NCBI GenBank assembly: GCA_003999685.1
Contig: CP021233.1
Location: forward strand, 1,116,001-1,180,000
DNA: 64,000 nt
Source of the DNA: Taiwanofungus camphoratus
Taxonomy: Eukaryota; Basidiomycota; Agaricomycetes; Polyporales; Taiwanofungaceae
Reading direction: 5' to 3'
In this document: piece after piece, positions 1 through 11,208 of the stretch
Numbering within the stretch: position 1 is the first letter of the stretch
Layout of the letters: each line of letters opens with the position of its first letter
Position numbers and translations under genes: made by a program
Notes under the pieces: generated by a model
The model's input: the letters and a program-made list of their open reading frames with translations, nothing else
Databases searched by the model: none
What the model was told of the DNA's origin: nothing

Positions 1-1558
1 TTTGGCTTAAATGCCACGCAGTGAGTCCATAACTTCTCAAGTAGAGTATGCTTAGTCATACCTTGAACTGACTGGAAGAGATCTTCTCCCACATCAATAG
101 CGTCGTCTAAGGCTCGTCGCGCACACTTTGCTTGTACTTCCGCAAAGGAGTCTGGCCTTCGGTCTAAGGCTTTGCGTTTCCCATCGAAATAGTCGTCTGC
201 TCATAATGGTGAAGAATGCACCTGTATCTCTTTCCGTCCGGACTCACCTGGACCGAGCGTCAAATATTGCGCGGGGGGAGCAGGAGCAACGGCCGCTGTG
301 TACAAGCTCCCCATAGCACACATCGCGTGGAGGAGACCAGTCATCGGGAAACTAGGATGCGTGGGGGGATATGATAGTGAGGAGAGGAATGTGGGCTTAT
401 GGAATAGTCGGCAAGCATCAGGATTGAAGGAGAAATATGCGTCCACTCTGAACAGTAAGAGATGTTGAGCACGGCAACGAGGTCTACAGTCTACAACGGG
501 GCCACTTACAAGTGTCGTAGTAAGTCTGGATCTGGTAAATTCCGAGGCCAGGCTATCGATAGAATTTCAAGGGCGGGATCAGGGCCCGGAGATATCGATG
601 CCACGCCCTCGATCGCATCTGTAGAAGATTTGTGGCTCAAGGGCGTAGTAATGCGCGAAGCACGAGGATTGTCGATGAGGATCGCCGCATCGGCGAGGTT
701 GTCTAACGGCGTCCCAATTTGAAAATTATTCAGGTTCATGCTGTTCCCAGTAAAGCGCATAGGTTGATCAAGGTCTTGAGTGCCGAAGTTGAGGATGCCC
801 GTGAGTGAGGCAGAAACGTCACCACTCATGCTAGGGTCAGTGCGGGTTGGAAGCTGTACTTCCGGTGTGACCTCGGTATGGACAGACTCCTGTAAGTCCT
901 TGCCTTTCTCCTTGTCTTTCAACAATGCCTCGAGTTCATCTAGAGGGTATTACTCAATCGACTCAAGGCTGGGAGATACTGAAGGTATAATCACTTATTT
1001 TGCTTTCCAACTTCTCGAACCGACTCTTGGGAGGCTCTTGCTGTTCCACAAAATTAATATCGGGTACTTGTCGGTACCACATGAGATGCCGTACGAAGGG
1101 TAATTAAGGCGCCACAGAGGTACTCACCTGCATCAAATGTGCAGTCAGGGTGAAGGGGCATGGTCGCCCCTGCTGGTGCATGCGCCACAGCATATGCATG
1201 AGACCGCACGCACGTCGAACAAGGCCTCTTGGCATCACTACAAGGGTCAACGTTAGGGGCATAAATCGGTATCCCGAGCCATTCGGGTACTGGCCGACTC
1301 GGGCACACGAACCATTTCTGATTCCGAGGGTGGGATCAATATATCTAGGCTTCTACCATTTGAGCATCGAAAGACTCACTAATTTACGCTTCCGGCACTG
1401 GTGGCATGCCTATATGACCCGGCAAAGACATGGCCGGTCGATACAGATTTCGCTTGCACGTAGCGGGGTGTGCTCACCTGATTCCTCCTCAGAACATGTA
1501 TATTGCTGGGCGACACAGAATCGCGTGCACGAGGCGCATTCGATGCAGCCCTTGGCAT
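1..1558 (-). CDS. Zn2Cys6 fungal transcription factor (5' part; runs off the left edge)
   Basis: Nuclear DNA-binding regulator of the GAL4-like class. The ATG is at 1558; exons run 1558-1478, 1409-1380, 1317-1313, 1237-1128, 1066-995, 939-510, 447-248 and 196-62, then the gene leaves the window. The spliced N-terminus gives ACHQCRKRKL + KC + DAKRPCSTCVRSH, a complete Zn2Cys6 cluster (C-x2-C-x6-C-x5-C-x2-C...C). A charged heptad stretch follows (SRFEKLESKINELEALLKD), the usual dimerisation coiled coil. Further on, AYFSFNPDACRLFHKPTF opens the fungal-specific middle domain (PF04082 type). The third zinc cysteine is encoded only by a putative 5-nt micro-exon at 1313-1317; without it the frame breaks. 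The target genes are unknown, and the gene lies 24 kb from the metabolic genes, so a role in that cluster is not supported. The call is solid as a family; the micro-exon is inference from splice sites and phase. Confidence 0.8.
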
Positions 1559-3198
1559 CGTCAGGCCTTGGATTTCGAAGAGTGTGCAACAAGAGGGGGT
1601 CAAGATTCGGTAGACTGCCCTCTGGGTCTTTCAAGTAACCCCGCAGCATGGCCGAGCCACGCCCGGTGGGAAGCTGGTGTCCAGGGTCCTGGCACCCTTA
1701 TCACTAGAACTGGGCCCCAAGCCAATGAGACCGTTATTTGTCTATTTTTTCCCCTTTTTTGCTCGAGTTCGAATTAGGTGCGAATACGCTCTAACAAGTA
1801 CGTCTCTGCACGCTCATCGACTCGAGTCACCCCTCCCCGTCGACGCTATCGTCGTAACCAACAGTGTCCCAAATGCCATTGCCAAACTTAAGTCGAGCTT
1901 TAGGACCTACGCTGTCAACAACACGAATGAACACTCCGGGAACGGCCATTCGACGATAGCTTAAACAAGGAAAAGGCGAGGCCGCTGTGAGACCGTAGTT
2001 CACTCTTCCCCAAGGAATGTGCGGATCTAGATTCTTAACGAGGTCTGAGTGCAACCAATGGGTGACATTGAACGTATCTACCATTGGACTCGGGTTCAGG
2101 AAGGGACACTCAAACCGATTCCACCAACGTCAATGACGGTATGATAATGTAGTCAGTCCTCGACATAATCCAGTTGAAGCTGCAATGCAAAGGCATTGTG
2201 TCCGCTTCGTGCCAATGGCATGTCTCGATCATTGGCGACTGGTGAGGTCTTAGGTTAGGAGGGGCGCCTTGAAGTTGCCTCGGAATTTGTCTCGAGCTAA
2301 TGCGGACTGGCTCGTGGGTTGAAGGATTGGTACATGCAACTTCACGGCCGGTGATGGCGTCTGCTTACGAGGACCTGTCACAACCGAGAGTCAGATAGTC
2401 ATCGACATGTCTTCGAGAAGGGCGAAGAATTACTGACAAGGCTGTGTACACGACTTGCACTTCTTTACCCTACCTTGTTACCTATTCTATTCATGCAATC
2501 ATGTTCTGCTTACTGTTATCCTGAAAGGTGAGTCAGTCCCAAAGTCCCAATTTGCATTGGAAGGAAAAAATCTCCACTAATCCAGTCCCGCATCTCTCAA
2601 CACGACTGTTAAAAAACACGTTCTACTTCCCGCGGTTTGGAAGCGGTATTCAGCCATGGCTGTAGAGCTTACTAGTCTCCTGTGATCGTCAACGTCTGTG
2701 GACTGCCTGAGAGAATGTATCATAGTAGTGCCTTTATGCACATCATCGGGTCAGTTGCAGACATCAAAACTTAACAAGTGGCAGAATATTTACGGTCCAG
2801 CCCAAGCTAACCCTTTTACATTTACATCTCGTGCTGCTGGCCAATCCAAACCTCACTGACATGTCAGAATTGTTACTTGGCATGCTGGATGATAATACGG
2901 TTCACTGTCAAGGTAAGGACAGATAGCATGCATGGGTCAGATGTCACTAGTAGGTAGCAGAACAAGTGTAGACCACTGTGGGGTGCAAATATAAAGTAAA
3001 ATGGCAATTGGCTCTAACAGAAACTTCTGCGCGCGTTCACGCGCGACGCGCTGGTGGCTGTTGGTGGCAACTCCTCTACTCACGCTCAGAAGGGAAACTT
3101 TGGGTGAACTGACTTTGCTTGCTCTCGTTACTCTCTTGAAAACAAGACCTCTATATTGAGTCACACAAAAGTGAATGTCCTCTTTTTCAACGAAACCA
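1559..3198. other. Intergenic, no gene recognised
   Basis: Short frames occur on both strands, but none has a recognisable domain, sensible splice sites or conserved motif. The right end is the upstream region of the Dpb4-like gene. Confidence 0.5.
3031..3050. promoter_or_regulatory. Cluster of ACGCG (MCB-like) motifs upstream of Dpb4 gene
   Basis: Two ACGCG cores lie on the plus strand (3039-3043 and 3046-3050), and another is read on the minus strand from 3031-3037. This is about 150 bp before the ATG at 3199. ACGCG is the core of the MBF/MluI cell-cycle box known from promoters of fungal DNA-replication genes, so it fits a polymerase epsilon subunit. Binding itself is inference. Confidence 0.35.
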
Positions 3199-4137
3199 AT
3201 GCCGCGCTCTAAAGAGGTAGCTACGGGACCAGTGTCCGCCCAGGCGCAGCAGGAAGCTGTCTCGGAGGGCATTGAGAACTTTGAGTTGCCTCGGACTCTC
3301 GTCACAAAAATTGCACGCTCGGTGGTACGTGTGTAGGACTGATGTATTAAAAGCGCAAGAGTCATGGTCGAAGGCTTTTAGCTGCCGGATAACGCAAAGA
3401 TGCAGAAAGAGGTGGTCCTCGCGCTTTTGAAGGCCTCCACAGTGTTCATCAACTATCTCGGTGCGCTTGTCTTCTGCCTTCGTTTTTCAATAGCATCGAC
3501 GCCCTTCTAGCGGCCACAGCGCACGATGTGGCAAGTTCGAAGCAACACAAGAGCATCTCTGCATCTGACGTCCTCAAGGCACTTGAGATGATCGAGATGG
3601 GCGACATGGTGGCCAGCCTTCAAACTGAATTGCAGAGTGCGGAATCTCTTTCTACACGTAAGATTTACAGCTCGCATTGACGTATTCTCTATAGTCTACC
3701 GTGACATCCAGAAGGCAGACAAATCTCGTAAAGGCGGTGGCTCCAAGGGTAAGGGGCGTGAAACCGAAGCTGCATCTATTTCTATTTCTTCCGCCTCCAT
3801 GAAATCGAAAACTAAAGGCAAAGATAAGGGCAAGGAGAAGGCACCAACAATAACAATCAGCCGCCAAACAGCACGAACACATCTTGCGAGCGAATCTGTG
3901 TCGGCTGCCCAAGATGATCTTGACGATCCCGAGCTCTCAGCCGAAGAGGATGGACAGGAACAAGAGGTCGATAGAGCTGATGATATACTGGAGCCTGAGG
4001 AGGATGCAGAGGACGTCGATGAGGATGCTGAGGAAGATGAGGAAGACGAGGACCCCGCGGACATGATGGCGGTGGAAGAGGAGGAGATAAACAGAGATGA
4101 GAAGGGGCTGGATGGTGTAAGTGATGGTGAGGACTGA
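3199..4137 (+). CDS. DPB4: DNA polymerase epsilon subunit D, histone-fold protein (Dpb4/POLE3-like)
   Basis: Four exons (3199-3324, 3382-3460, 3511-3657, 3695-4137) give a protein of 264 aa. Residues ~20-105 form a CBF/NF-Y-type histone fold: ENFELPRTLVTKIARSVLPD, then KMQKEVVLALLKASTVFINYLAATAHD, then HKSISASDVLKALEMIEMGDM. This order and wording is typical of the POLE3/Dpb4 branch. The family dimerises with Dpb3/POLE4 in polymerase epsilon and also serves ISW2/CHRAC-type remodellers, so the protein acts on nuclear chromatin at replication forks. A lysine-rich linker (SRKGGGSKGKGRE) is followed by a long Glu/Asp-rich tail to the C-terminus, as is common in the family. The start is the first ATG in frame before the fold. 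ACGCG motifs sit about 150 bp upstream. The partner gene is not in the window. Confidence 0.88.
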
Positions 4138-6384
4138 GAATTTGATAGCATTGTCGGGTTTCGGTTATTATTTATCGATCATCCACTGAGCGCCCGCATA
4201 GGTTTCTAACCTGTTGACATTTGTAATAATGCTAATATCTGTCCCTAGAATGGGTTGTGTTTATGTGACAGGGCTCATACCACTACGCACACAAATGATA
4301 AAACCACGAAACATGTTAAAGACAAGTATATCTCCTTCACTTCCAAGTAACTTCCGGAAAGACATTACCTCCCTTCTCTATCTCCCTCAGATGTCCGAAC
4401 TGCATCTTAGGGCTCCGACGCAACGTGCGGGTCTGCTTCTTGGCCTTGCATGAAGATCATTTTACATCTCAAAAACAATCACGACACTACCGTGACAGGG
4501 ATTGAATCCAGGTTTGTGGACGTCGCTGCATAGTCCATCAATATGAGGAGACTACGGATGCACAAATGTGGCGGAATGATTGGCCGACTTAGTGAGTAAC
4601 TGTGAGCTAAGAGAACGGGGACGTACAGACTAGGCAGTGCGAGGGTTTTGCTGATGTCAATACTCCTGTGAGACGAGTTAAGAGGGAGCTGTTCGAGATA
4701 TGCAGAGTATCAAGAGGAGTATACTGGGGTTGATAAAGTAGGTACTAAGCGCTTGAGGAATAACTGCATATTAAATACCGATCCTGAATATATGTCGCCA
4801 CCTGCTCATCACAGTAGAAACACTATATATATAGGAATATAGAGGATCCATGACTTGGAAATGATCAATAGGCTATCATCTACGCAGTCTAAGTTTGTTG
4901 TCAGTACGAGAGAGACGAACATGCAAAGGATGCGAACAGGTACTAAATTTCGCGGAGCAATCTGAGCTCCTTCCACCTTGAGGCACAGCAACAGAAACGG
5001 GCCCCGGTGGTTAGTAGCGAGCGCTCGCACGGTCGATATCTTGCGCAACGTAAAAATGGGAGATTTCGCAAGGCGACAGGGAAAATGCACTTGGTAGGGA
5101 ATGATTGATGACGGGCACGTCAGGGTTCACAACTCGGAATAGAAATGCTTCAGGACGACGTAGGACGCTTAGTGTAACCTGAGCATGTGCATTTCAATGG
5201 GGAATCCTACTTTAATCGCACATTGAAGGAGATGCCTGGCCATAGAACGTAGCGGAGGGAATCCCATAGCATGAGGATAGGGCGATGTCGGTCAAGGGAA
5301 TGAATTATGCCTGCTACGTAAGTTGAACAAACAAGGCAGCTGCAACTTTGCCCGACTCGAGTCCCTAGTCTCTCGACTGTTTTAGCAGATAGCCGATGCG
5401 GCATGCGCAAAGGTTAGAAGGACGAATGCCTAGTGGGAACGACGAAATTCCGAGGCAAGCATGAAACATCTATAAGTGATCAGGACCGTGGGCAGGAAAG
5501 CTAACCATACGTTTGTTTAAACTTCAAAGTGAAAGATGAAGGTTGATAAGTATAGATCTCTGCATGTTCATACGGGCGTGAACAAAGAGTCCTGTACGAT
5601 GGGCTGAGCGTTGGAGTGTTGATCATGCGGACGTAAGCTTCAGCAGAAACATGCAATCTGTATTGCAAGGTGCCTGACCATCACAGGTGATAAGGTAGAA
5701 TACCTGTATAAGTATATAACATAACAGATACGCCAACCTATCTTCAAGTTCACGTTGATATCGAGCGGCTCCCGTATCCGTGTGGATATACCTCGGCGTG
5801 CGGCTGCTGGAGCAGTACTAGCCAGATTCCGGTGCAAGATTGAGATGACATGATGCTTGTAACACTCACCCGATTAGTAGGCGGTATTTGCACAAAAGCG
5901 GCGCGCACAAGAGAATCACATAACATACTTATTTAAATATGGTCAATTTAATTTGAAAGGGCACGAGAAACAGAAACTGAGGCTGAGCTGTCTAAATTTC
6001 ATGGAGCAAGGCCAACTAGTGCTTATGCTTTCTCCCTTCTCGACACCAACTTGAACATCTGAATTGATTCAACCAGATGTACACGGTTCATATCGAGATC
6101 AGCTCGTGAGTTTCTTCTTTCATGGCGACATTTGGTGATTCATGCCACAGCTGAACAGTCCTTAATGGCTTCGACAGCGCAGCGTGTCCACGTACATGTC
6201 ACTGGCGTGCCATCAAGGTCGAGATGTCTTCAGTAGATTGAGTCGTCACTGGAGCTTTGGATCGAGGGTGTACCCTCATAAAACCCTGCCAGCACCCTTG
6301 GGATTCATTGTTTTTTTCTGAACTGTGTACTGGTGCTCAACAAACCCCTCGCATTCGAGCGTAACTTACGTACTAACTGTTTTG
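4138..6384. other. Long intergenic stretch, no gene recognised
   Basis: About 2.2 kb between the Dpb4-like gene and the MFS relic. Only short frames without family resemblance were found on either strand. A T-loop-like run near 4500 was examined and rejected as a tRNA. Confidence 0.5.
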
Positions 6385-7542
6385 ATGGTCCTCAAGAGAT
6401 TGTATGAATCTATGCATGGATGGCGCACTTGCCCTCTAGCCATTCTTCTTCTAGCATTCCTCTATTCTCTGACCATCGGCCTTTCCGAGCTTCCTGTCGT
6501 CTATATGCTCCGCGATATTCACTGCGAAGCCCTTTACAGGCACATCATCCACACACCTGAGTTAGACGTATGTCTCAGCGAGGAGGTTCAGCGTGCTTAC
6601 CCGGCCAGTGTAGCACTGTACCTTGCCGTTGTGACCATACTTAGCATCATCGTCTCGGGCCCGTATGGCAGGCTGTCTGATGTACGCAGTAGACGTTGGG
6701 CCATGACGGTTCTCCGTGTCTCGTGCCATCGCAGTTCTCTTCGTCCTCCCTGTCTTCATTATGCTATGTCGACGCTTCATTTGCGTTTCCGGAAGTGAAC
6801 GCGCGGCGATCACTACCACCCAAGGAACACTTCCCACCTCTGGACTGGGAACAGCTGCTGGGCTCGAAACTGCAACAGAAATCATGTCCCTACTTTCTGG
6901 ACCCAACGAATCAGCCTCGGGGGCAGGGCTATTCCGTGCGCCGCATGTACAAGAACTTGTGATATCTCGTACCTGCTTTTTGATCGACACTTGCAGTGTC
7001 GTCTCACTTTCGTCCAGCCGTAACGTAGTTGACGTCTATCTCGGTGCGCACCCTCTTCACATTCATTCTCTCTAGTTTGTGGTTTGCCTTCGCTGTCCAA
7101 TCACACGTACTTCGGGTCTTACAAAGTCTAACACTAATTGTTCTTCCTCGCATTCCATTCTAGCAACTTTGTTTAGCCCTCTTGGCGCCCCTGCTGGATC
7201 CTCACTCCAGGCACTCGTCACCCTGGCTACAGATCCGGATTGTTTAGGCCGCGTCCTTGCAGGCTTCTCCATCATCAAGTTGGTAGCTGTTGCGCTACGC
7301 AAGCCAGCACTATTCGCTCCAAATAGCCTGCTGGAAACCGCTCCGAGTGCAGTTTGGTGGGTAACAGTGGTAAGCTTAGTTTTCCTATCTGTTGATCAGC
7401 CATCAGGCATAGAGGTTTGTACTTATATATGTTGCAGGGACTGTTCCTTTCCTGCGCGACTATTATGATAGGCTTGCGCTATGGCAGGTTTGAAGACGGA
7501 AAGTGCAATTGTACGCCCGTGAATGCAGAACTGACTCAATGA
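6385..7542 (+). pseudogene. MFS transporter remnant, internally shortened
   Basis: From the ATG at 6385 the first exon reads SLTIGLSELPVVYMLRDIHCEALY, an acidic/Cys loop, then LYLAVVTILSIIVSGPYGRLSD. This is the TM1-TM2 region and the G-x-L-x-D loop of fungal MFS permeases. Next comes a hydrophobic piece (VLFVLPVFIMLC, near 6735-6770) in a different frame with no convincing intron between. A C-terminal half follows: FSPLGAPAGSSLQALVTLAT, GRVLAGFSIIKLVAVAL, and after an intron GLFLSCATIMIGLRYGR, ending at TGA 7540-7542. Roughly 270-300 residues remain against about 450-550 usual. Several central helices are missing and the frame shifts near 6705-6716 and near 7130, so I call it a broken or heavily shortened plasma-membrane transporter. 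An alternative is a real gene with unusual introns that I failed to resolve. Confidence 0.55.
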
Positions 7543-8892
7543 GTTGAAGATTCTAAACAATTGGCTCGTGCATCTCCACTTGTATTACCAGTATTTTTGG
7601 ATTTACAGGGTTCAGGCATAATTTTGACGTAGATCACATCTGCGCGCTTGTTTGAGTGCAGGAGTGTTATCTAGCGGAAAAAGTCGGCAGTGGTGCTCGA
7701 GGAACAGAGTTACGCAGAATGTGAAGGCTTGCTCGGCCAGTCCCGGAGATTCTCTGATTTCTATGTCTACAGGTTGCATCTTCTCGAGTGCTCCTTCATG
7801 TAGTGAACGAGACTCAGATTACCAGGACAACCCCCGAGAATCAAGTAAACGAGGGTACGTCACCACAGATAGTACACACGGACCGTCCTGCGTGGTAGGC
7901 TCGGCTACACGCCGGTCATGCGCAACCCATGCAGAATGCGAAATGCAATGGTCTGTATCGCATTCAGTATGTGTTGATTCTCATGCAAGTGTGTGAGTGG
8001 TCGCACACTTGCGCGAGAAGCATCCGCATTTTATCTGATGAGCTGCGGGCGTGCGAACAGTTTGAACATCTCTGGCATGTGTATCATTGTACTAGTGATG
8101 CGATGCTTTCCAGACAATAACGAACTGTGCAAGTCGAAAGCAATACGAGTATACGCAAGTCAACAGAAAGACATGACATGACAATGAGCATGCATGGAAC
8201 TAGGGGACCAGAGTAAGCTCTTCCAAACGCTAATGAGCGCGAAAGTCATTGCACGTGCTTCCTGAGACTTCTAATTGGTTGATGCATCTCTTCGATCCAG
8301 AAGAGTGTGGTGCAGTCAATGATGTTTCAAACCCTTAATGTACATAATTGAAGAGGGACTTTCTCAGGACGAACTACTCCAGCGTTTGAACAGGGTCTTC
8401 GGGCTTTTATACGGGTTCTTGAAAATCATTATGCTCCCTCTACTCATCTTCCTCTCTTCCTCCGCAGCTGACTGTAGGTCTGCAGTGGTGAGTGCTACGC
8501 TTGTGAAGCATTATCCTGCTCGAACTGAAGCTTGCCTAGGCGTATCGGTGCTCTCCAAATATTCGAAAGCTATCTAATCAATCAGTTGGATTTTTCTGTC
8601 GCACGACCGCCCAAGCCATTACAGGAATTCCACGTTGACCGGTGCGTTGAGCACAATTATCTATGGTATCAGATGTTGATTTCGCTCGTTGCCTCATAGA
8701 TTCTCATCACCGTCTAATCAAGTGGACGTGACTGACTTGAGGACCTGGACGAGACTGACACATATCTCGCCTTATCGGTCCGCTGAACGCGTTGTAAACC
8801 AGTTGAAACCTCGCATCAGTTTACGCGCCATATATCAAGCCTTTTCATAAAGCCGCTCGACGACGTTGGGGTGTTGATGCTTCGGAAACACC
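7543..8892. other. Intergenic, no gene recognised
   Basis: Short frames only; none has a domain or credible exon structure. The right end is the promoter of the F-box gene at 8893. Confidence 0.5.
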
Positions 8893-10485
8893 ATGGCGAT
8901 CAACATTCCACATACGCTCATGGTTAGATTATCCGAAATGGACCGTGCCGTTGTGACCGGATTATCTGCAGCGGAACTACGTGAATGGGTCTTGATGAAG
9001 ACGCAAGAAGCGGAGCAATATCTGTTGTGCTTACGTTCTATACAGAACTCGACAGCTCCTATAAATCGCCTGCCAAACGAGCTACTTGTGGATATATTTT
9101 CTAATGTAAAGGGTTCGAGCCGGTATATGGCATGGATTAAGCTCACTCACGTTTGTCGGTCTTGGCGAGAACTGGCACTCGCGACACCTCTCCTCTGGAC
9201 AACGGTATCCGTTGAGAAGGGATTGCCCTTCGTCCATGCCTGTTTGAATCGCTCAGGAGATGTTCCAGTTGACATTGCTGCTCGTGGCTACGTTACAGAC
9301 GTGCTTCCTCTCATCAATACAATTTTTCCACACGCATGCCATATCCGTACCTTGAAATTCTGGGCACTCTCGGAGCATGCAACGGATACATTGATTTCGG
9401 AATTCAAGACCCCAATGCCAAAACTAGAGGAGCTCACTGTACATGGACATTCTGGCAAGACTTCGAACCCATTCTTATTCGACCCTACCGATGATCAGTT
9501 TCCACGTCTCCGCGTCCTGTCCTTGAAGAGAGTCGTCATCCCTGGCACATCCTCAATCCTGGAGGGCCTTGTTCGTTTAGAATTGTCCAACTTCTTTGAT
9601 AATTCGACCGCTTCGGTTGACAATCTCCTTGTCATGATACATGCTTGCCGTCAATTGGAAGATCTGACGGTCGTTGATCATGGGCGAAGTCTATTGGCAA
9701 ACGTAGCAGAAGTGAATCATGGGCGCATTCTCTCTCTGCCGAAGCTTCAGAGGCTAAGGCTGTCTACCACTGCAATCAATGTATCGACTCTACTTGCTCA
9801 TCTCATCATTCCTACCCATGCGTCCATCAACATTACCTGCTCTCTTGATATCATCGATACCACGACGAATACCATTACTGCAGTCCTTCCACGGAATAGA
9901 ACTGGGTTGGCAAACCTGACTGAGGTCCGCGCCCTGTATCTTTTCGTAACGTCGAACATCTTCAGACTTCGTGCCTTCGATTGTGCGGGCCCTCTATCGT
10001 CGAAACGATTGGATGTGGAACTGGACTGTCAGCAGACTTTGGACCTATCAAGTCTCCTCCCCAGTGCCTTTTGCGAGCTGACGGAGATCTTCGTAGCTTC
10101 TCCGGTGGTGGATGTACAACTTCTTGGTGACCAGCATTTCATGACCCAGAACCATTGGCAAGCTGCTCTCGCTCGTCTGTCCCTTCTAGAGTGCCTGGAG
10201 GTAGGATTCCGAGGCGGTACCAAGTCACTGTTCAGAACCCTTCGCTCGTCGCCAGGCAATGCCACCGAAGGACTACTCTGTCCTTACCTGAGAAGGCTCT
10301 ATGTGGGTGGGGCGGAGCTTGATAAGGAAACAATAGATGTCATGACGGAATGCCTTGATTTTCGCGCAACAAACGGGAAAAAGTTGGAGTCATTTGCTCT
10401 CAGAAACCTTTCGTCAAAAACATGCTTGAGGGATGATGCTGTAGATGTAATCAAATCGATGGTCGATGTATTCGATGGTCGGTGA
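8893..10485 (+). CDS. F-box protein with leucine-rich C-terminal region
   Basis: A single uninterrupted exon of 530 aa. Residues ~58-105 carry the F-box: INRLPNELLVDIFSNV, then WIKLTHVCRSWRELALATPLLWTTVSV, a classic Agaricomycete F-box with the Pro-Asn-Glu-Leu-Leu core and the Cys-Arg-x-Trp turn. The rest has irregular repeats of the L-x-x-L-x-L kind (for example MPKLEELTVHG, FPRLRVLSLKRV, CRQLEDLTVV, LPKLQRLRLS), suggesting an LRR-like substrate-binding surface. Such proteins bind Skp1 in SCF ubiquitin ligases and present a substrate through the C-terminal part; the substrate is unknown. The family is greatly expanded in mushrooms. The ATG at 8893 follows ACC and is the first in frame; a second ATG lies ten codons on. 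No sign of damage. Confidence 0.88.
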   Translation: MAINIPHTLMVRLSEMDRAVVTGLSAAELREWVLMKTQEAEQYLLCLRSIQNSTAPINRLPNELLVDIFSNVKGSSRYMAWIKLTHVCRSWRELALATPLLWTTVSVEKGLPFVHACLNRSGDVPVDIAARGYVTDVLPLINTIFPHACHIRTLKFWALSEHATDTLISEFKTPMPKLEELTVHGHSGKTSNPFLFDPTDDQFPRLRVLSLKRVVIPGTSSILEGLVRLELSNFFDNSTASVDNLLVMIHACRQLEDLTVVDHGRSLLANVAEVNHGRILSLPKLQRLRLSTTAINVSTLLAHLIIPTHASINITCSLDIIDTTTNTITAVLPRNRTGLANLTEVRALYLFVTSNIFRLRAFDCAGPLSSKRLDVELDCQQTLDLSSLLPSAFCELTEIFVASPVVDVQLLGDQHFMTQNHWQAALARLSLLECLEVGFRGGTKSLFRTLRSSPGNATEGLLCPYLRRLYVGGAELDKETIDVMTECLDFRATNGKKLESFALRNLSSKTCLRDDAVDVIKSMVDVFDGR

Positions 10486-11208
10486 ACTACGCATTACCGA
10501 TAAAACTTTGCCTCTCCGTTATTATGTATTATCTGTCTTCACCTGAGTAGCAGTAAGCGTCTTGTATTGATGTTATGATCCTAGATCTTGGCGCGAACGC
10601 CCTTTGCAGGTCATCGACAAATTGGAGAACTGCATCATTCCATAGAGAAGACATGTTTTGTTTATGCTAGCATGATGTCAGACAAGCCTCTACTTCTATC
10701 TGGTTTTTCGTTATAATTTGGGCTCATCTAGTAATGTGCTGAGTGACATCAATACACTTCAAGCATCCGTCCCTCGTCTTTTGCATTCTGCACATTGAAA
10801 TCCGTTACCGCAAAAATGCTCTTGAACAAAAAGCTTCTCGATCAGGTTCGACTAACAGTTCGAGCAGGTTAATAGAAGCTGGGTGTGACTGGATACACAT
10901 TGGGACCATCATTATAATTAGCGACAGCTCCCCTATATGTGGCTCTATTTACCGAGACAACTCGCCCAGTGTCACTTTAACAGCGACCTGTAGATTCCTT
11001 CTGAGTGAGCCAAAGGAGCTACGAACCTGTGTGCACGGTAAGTGCAAATATTATAGTTAGTGTTAAATATAGTCAGACAAGAGGTTCAATAAAACGCACC
11101 ACGGCATAACAAGCGATCTAATAATACAAGCAATAGACAGTCGTCTTATTAGACTACACTAAACTCTTTCTATCACTATGTCTTTCTATCACTCCTGAGT
11201 TTGTTACA
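10486..11208. other. Intergenic, convergent gene ends
   Basis: Lies between the 3' ends of the F-box gene and the permease gene. AT-rich with no supported gene. Confidence 0.5.

Noticed and set aside
1559-2100. Frames of 80-115 codons on both strands
   Set aside because: No recognisable motif, overlap each other, and show no splice pattern joining them to the Zn2Cys6 gene.
3696-4151. Serine-rich minus-strand frame opposite the Dpb4 tail
   Set aside because: It is the mirror of the Glu/Asp-rich coding tail of the plus-strand gene.
4490-4560. tRNA-like segment with GGATTGAATCC
   Set aside because: The T-loop does not fit the consensus, and no acceptor, D or anticodon stems can be paired on either strand.
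8338-8577. Plus-strand frame with a hydrophobic stretch
   Set aside because: A single helix-like run with no family resemblance or neighbouring exons.
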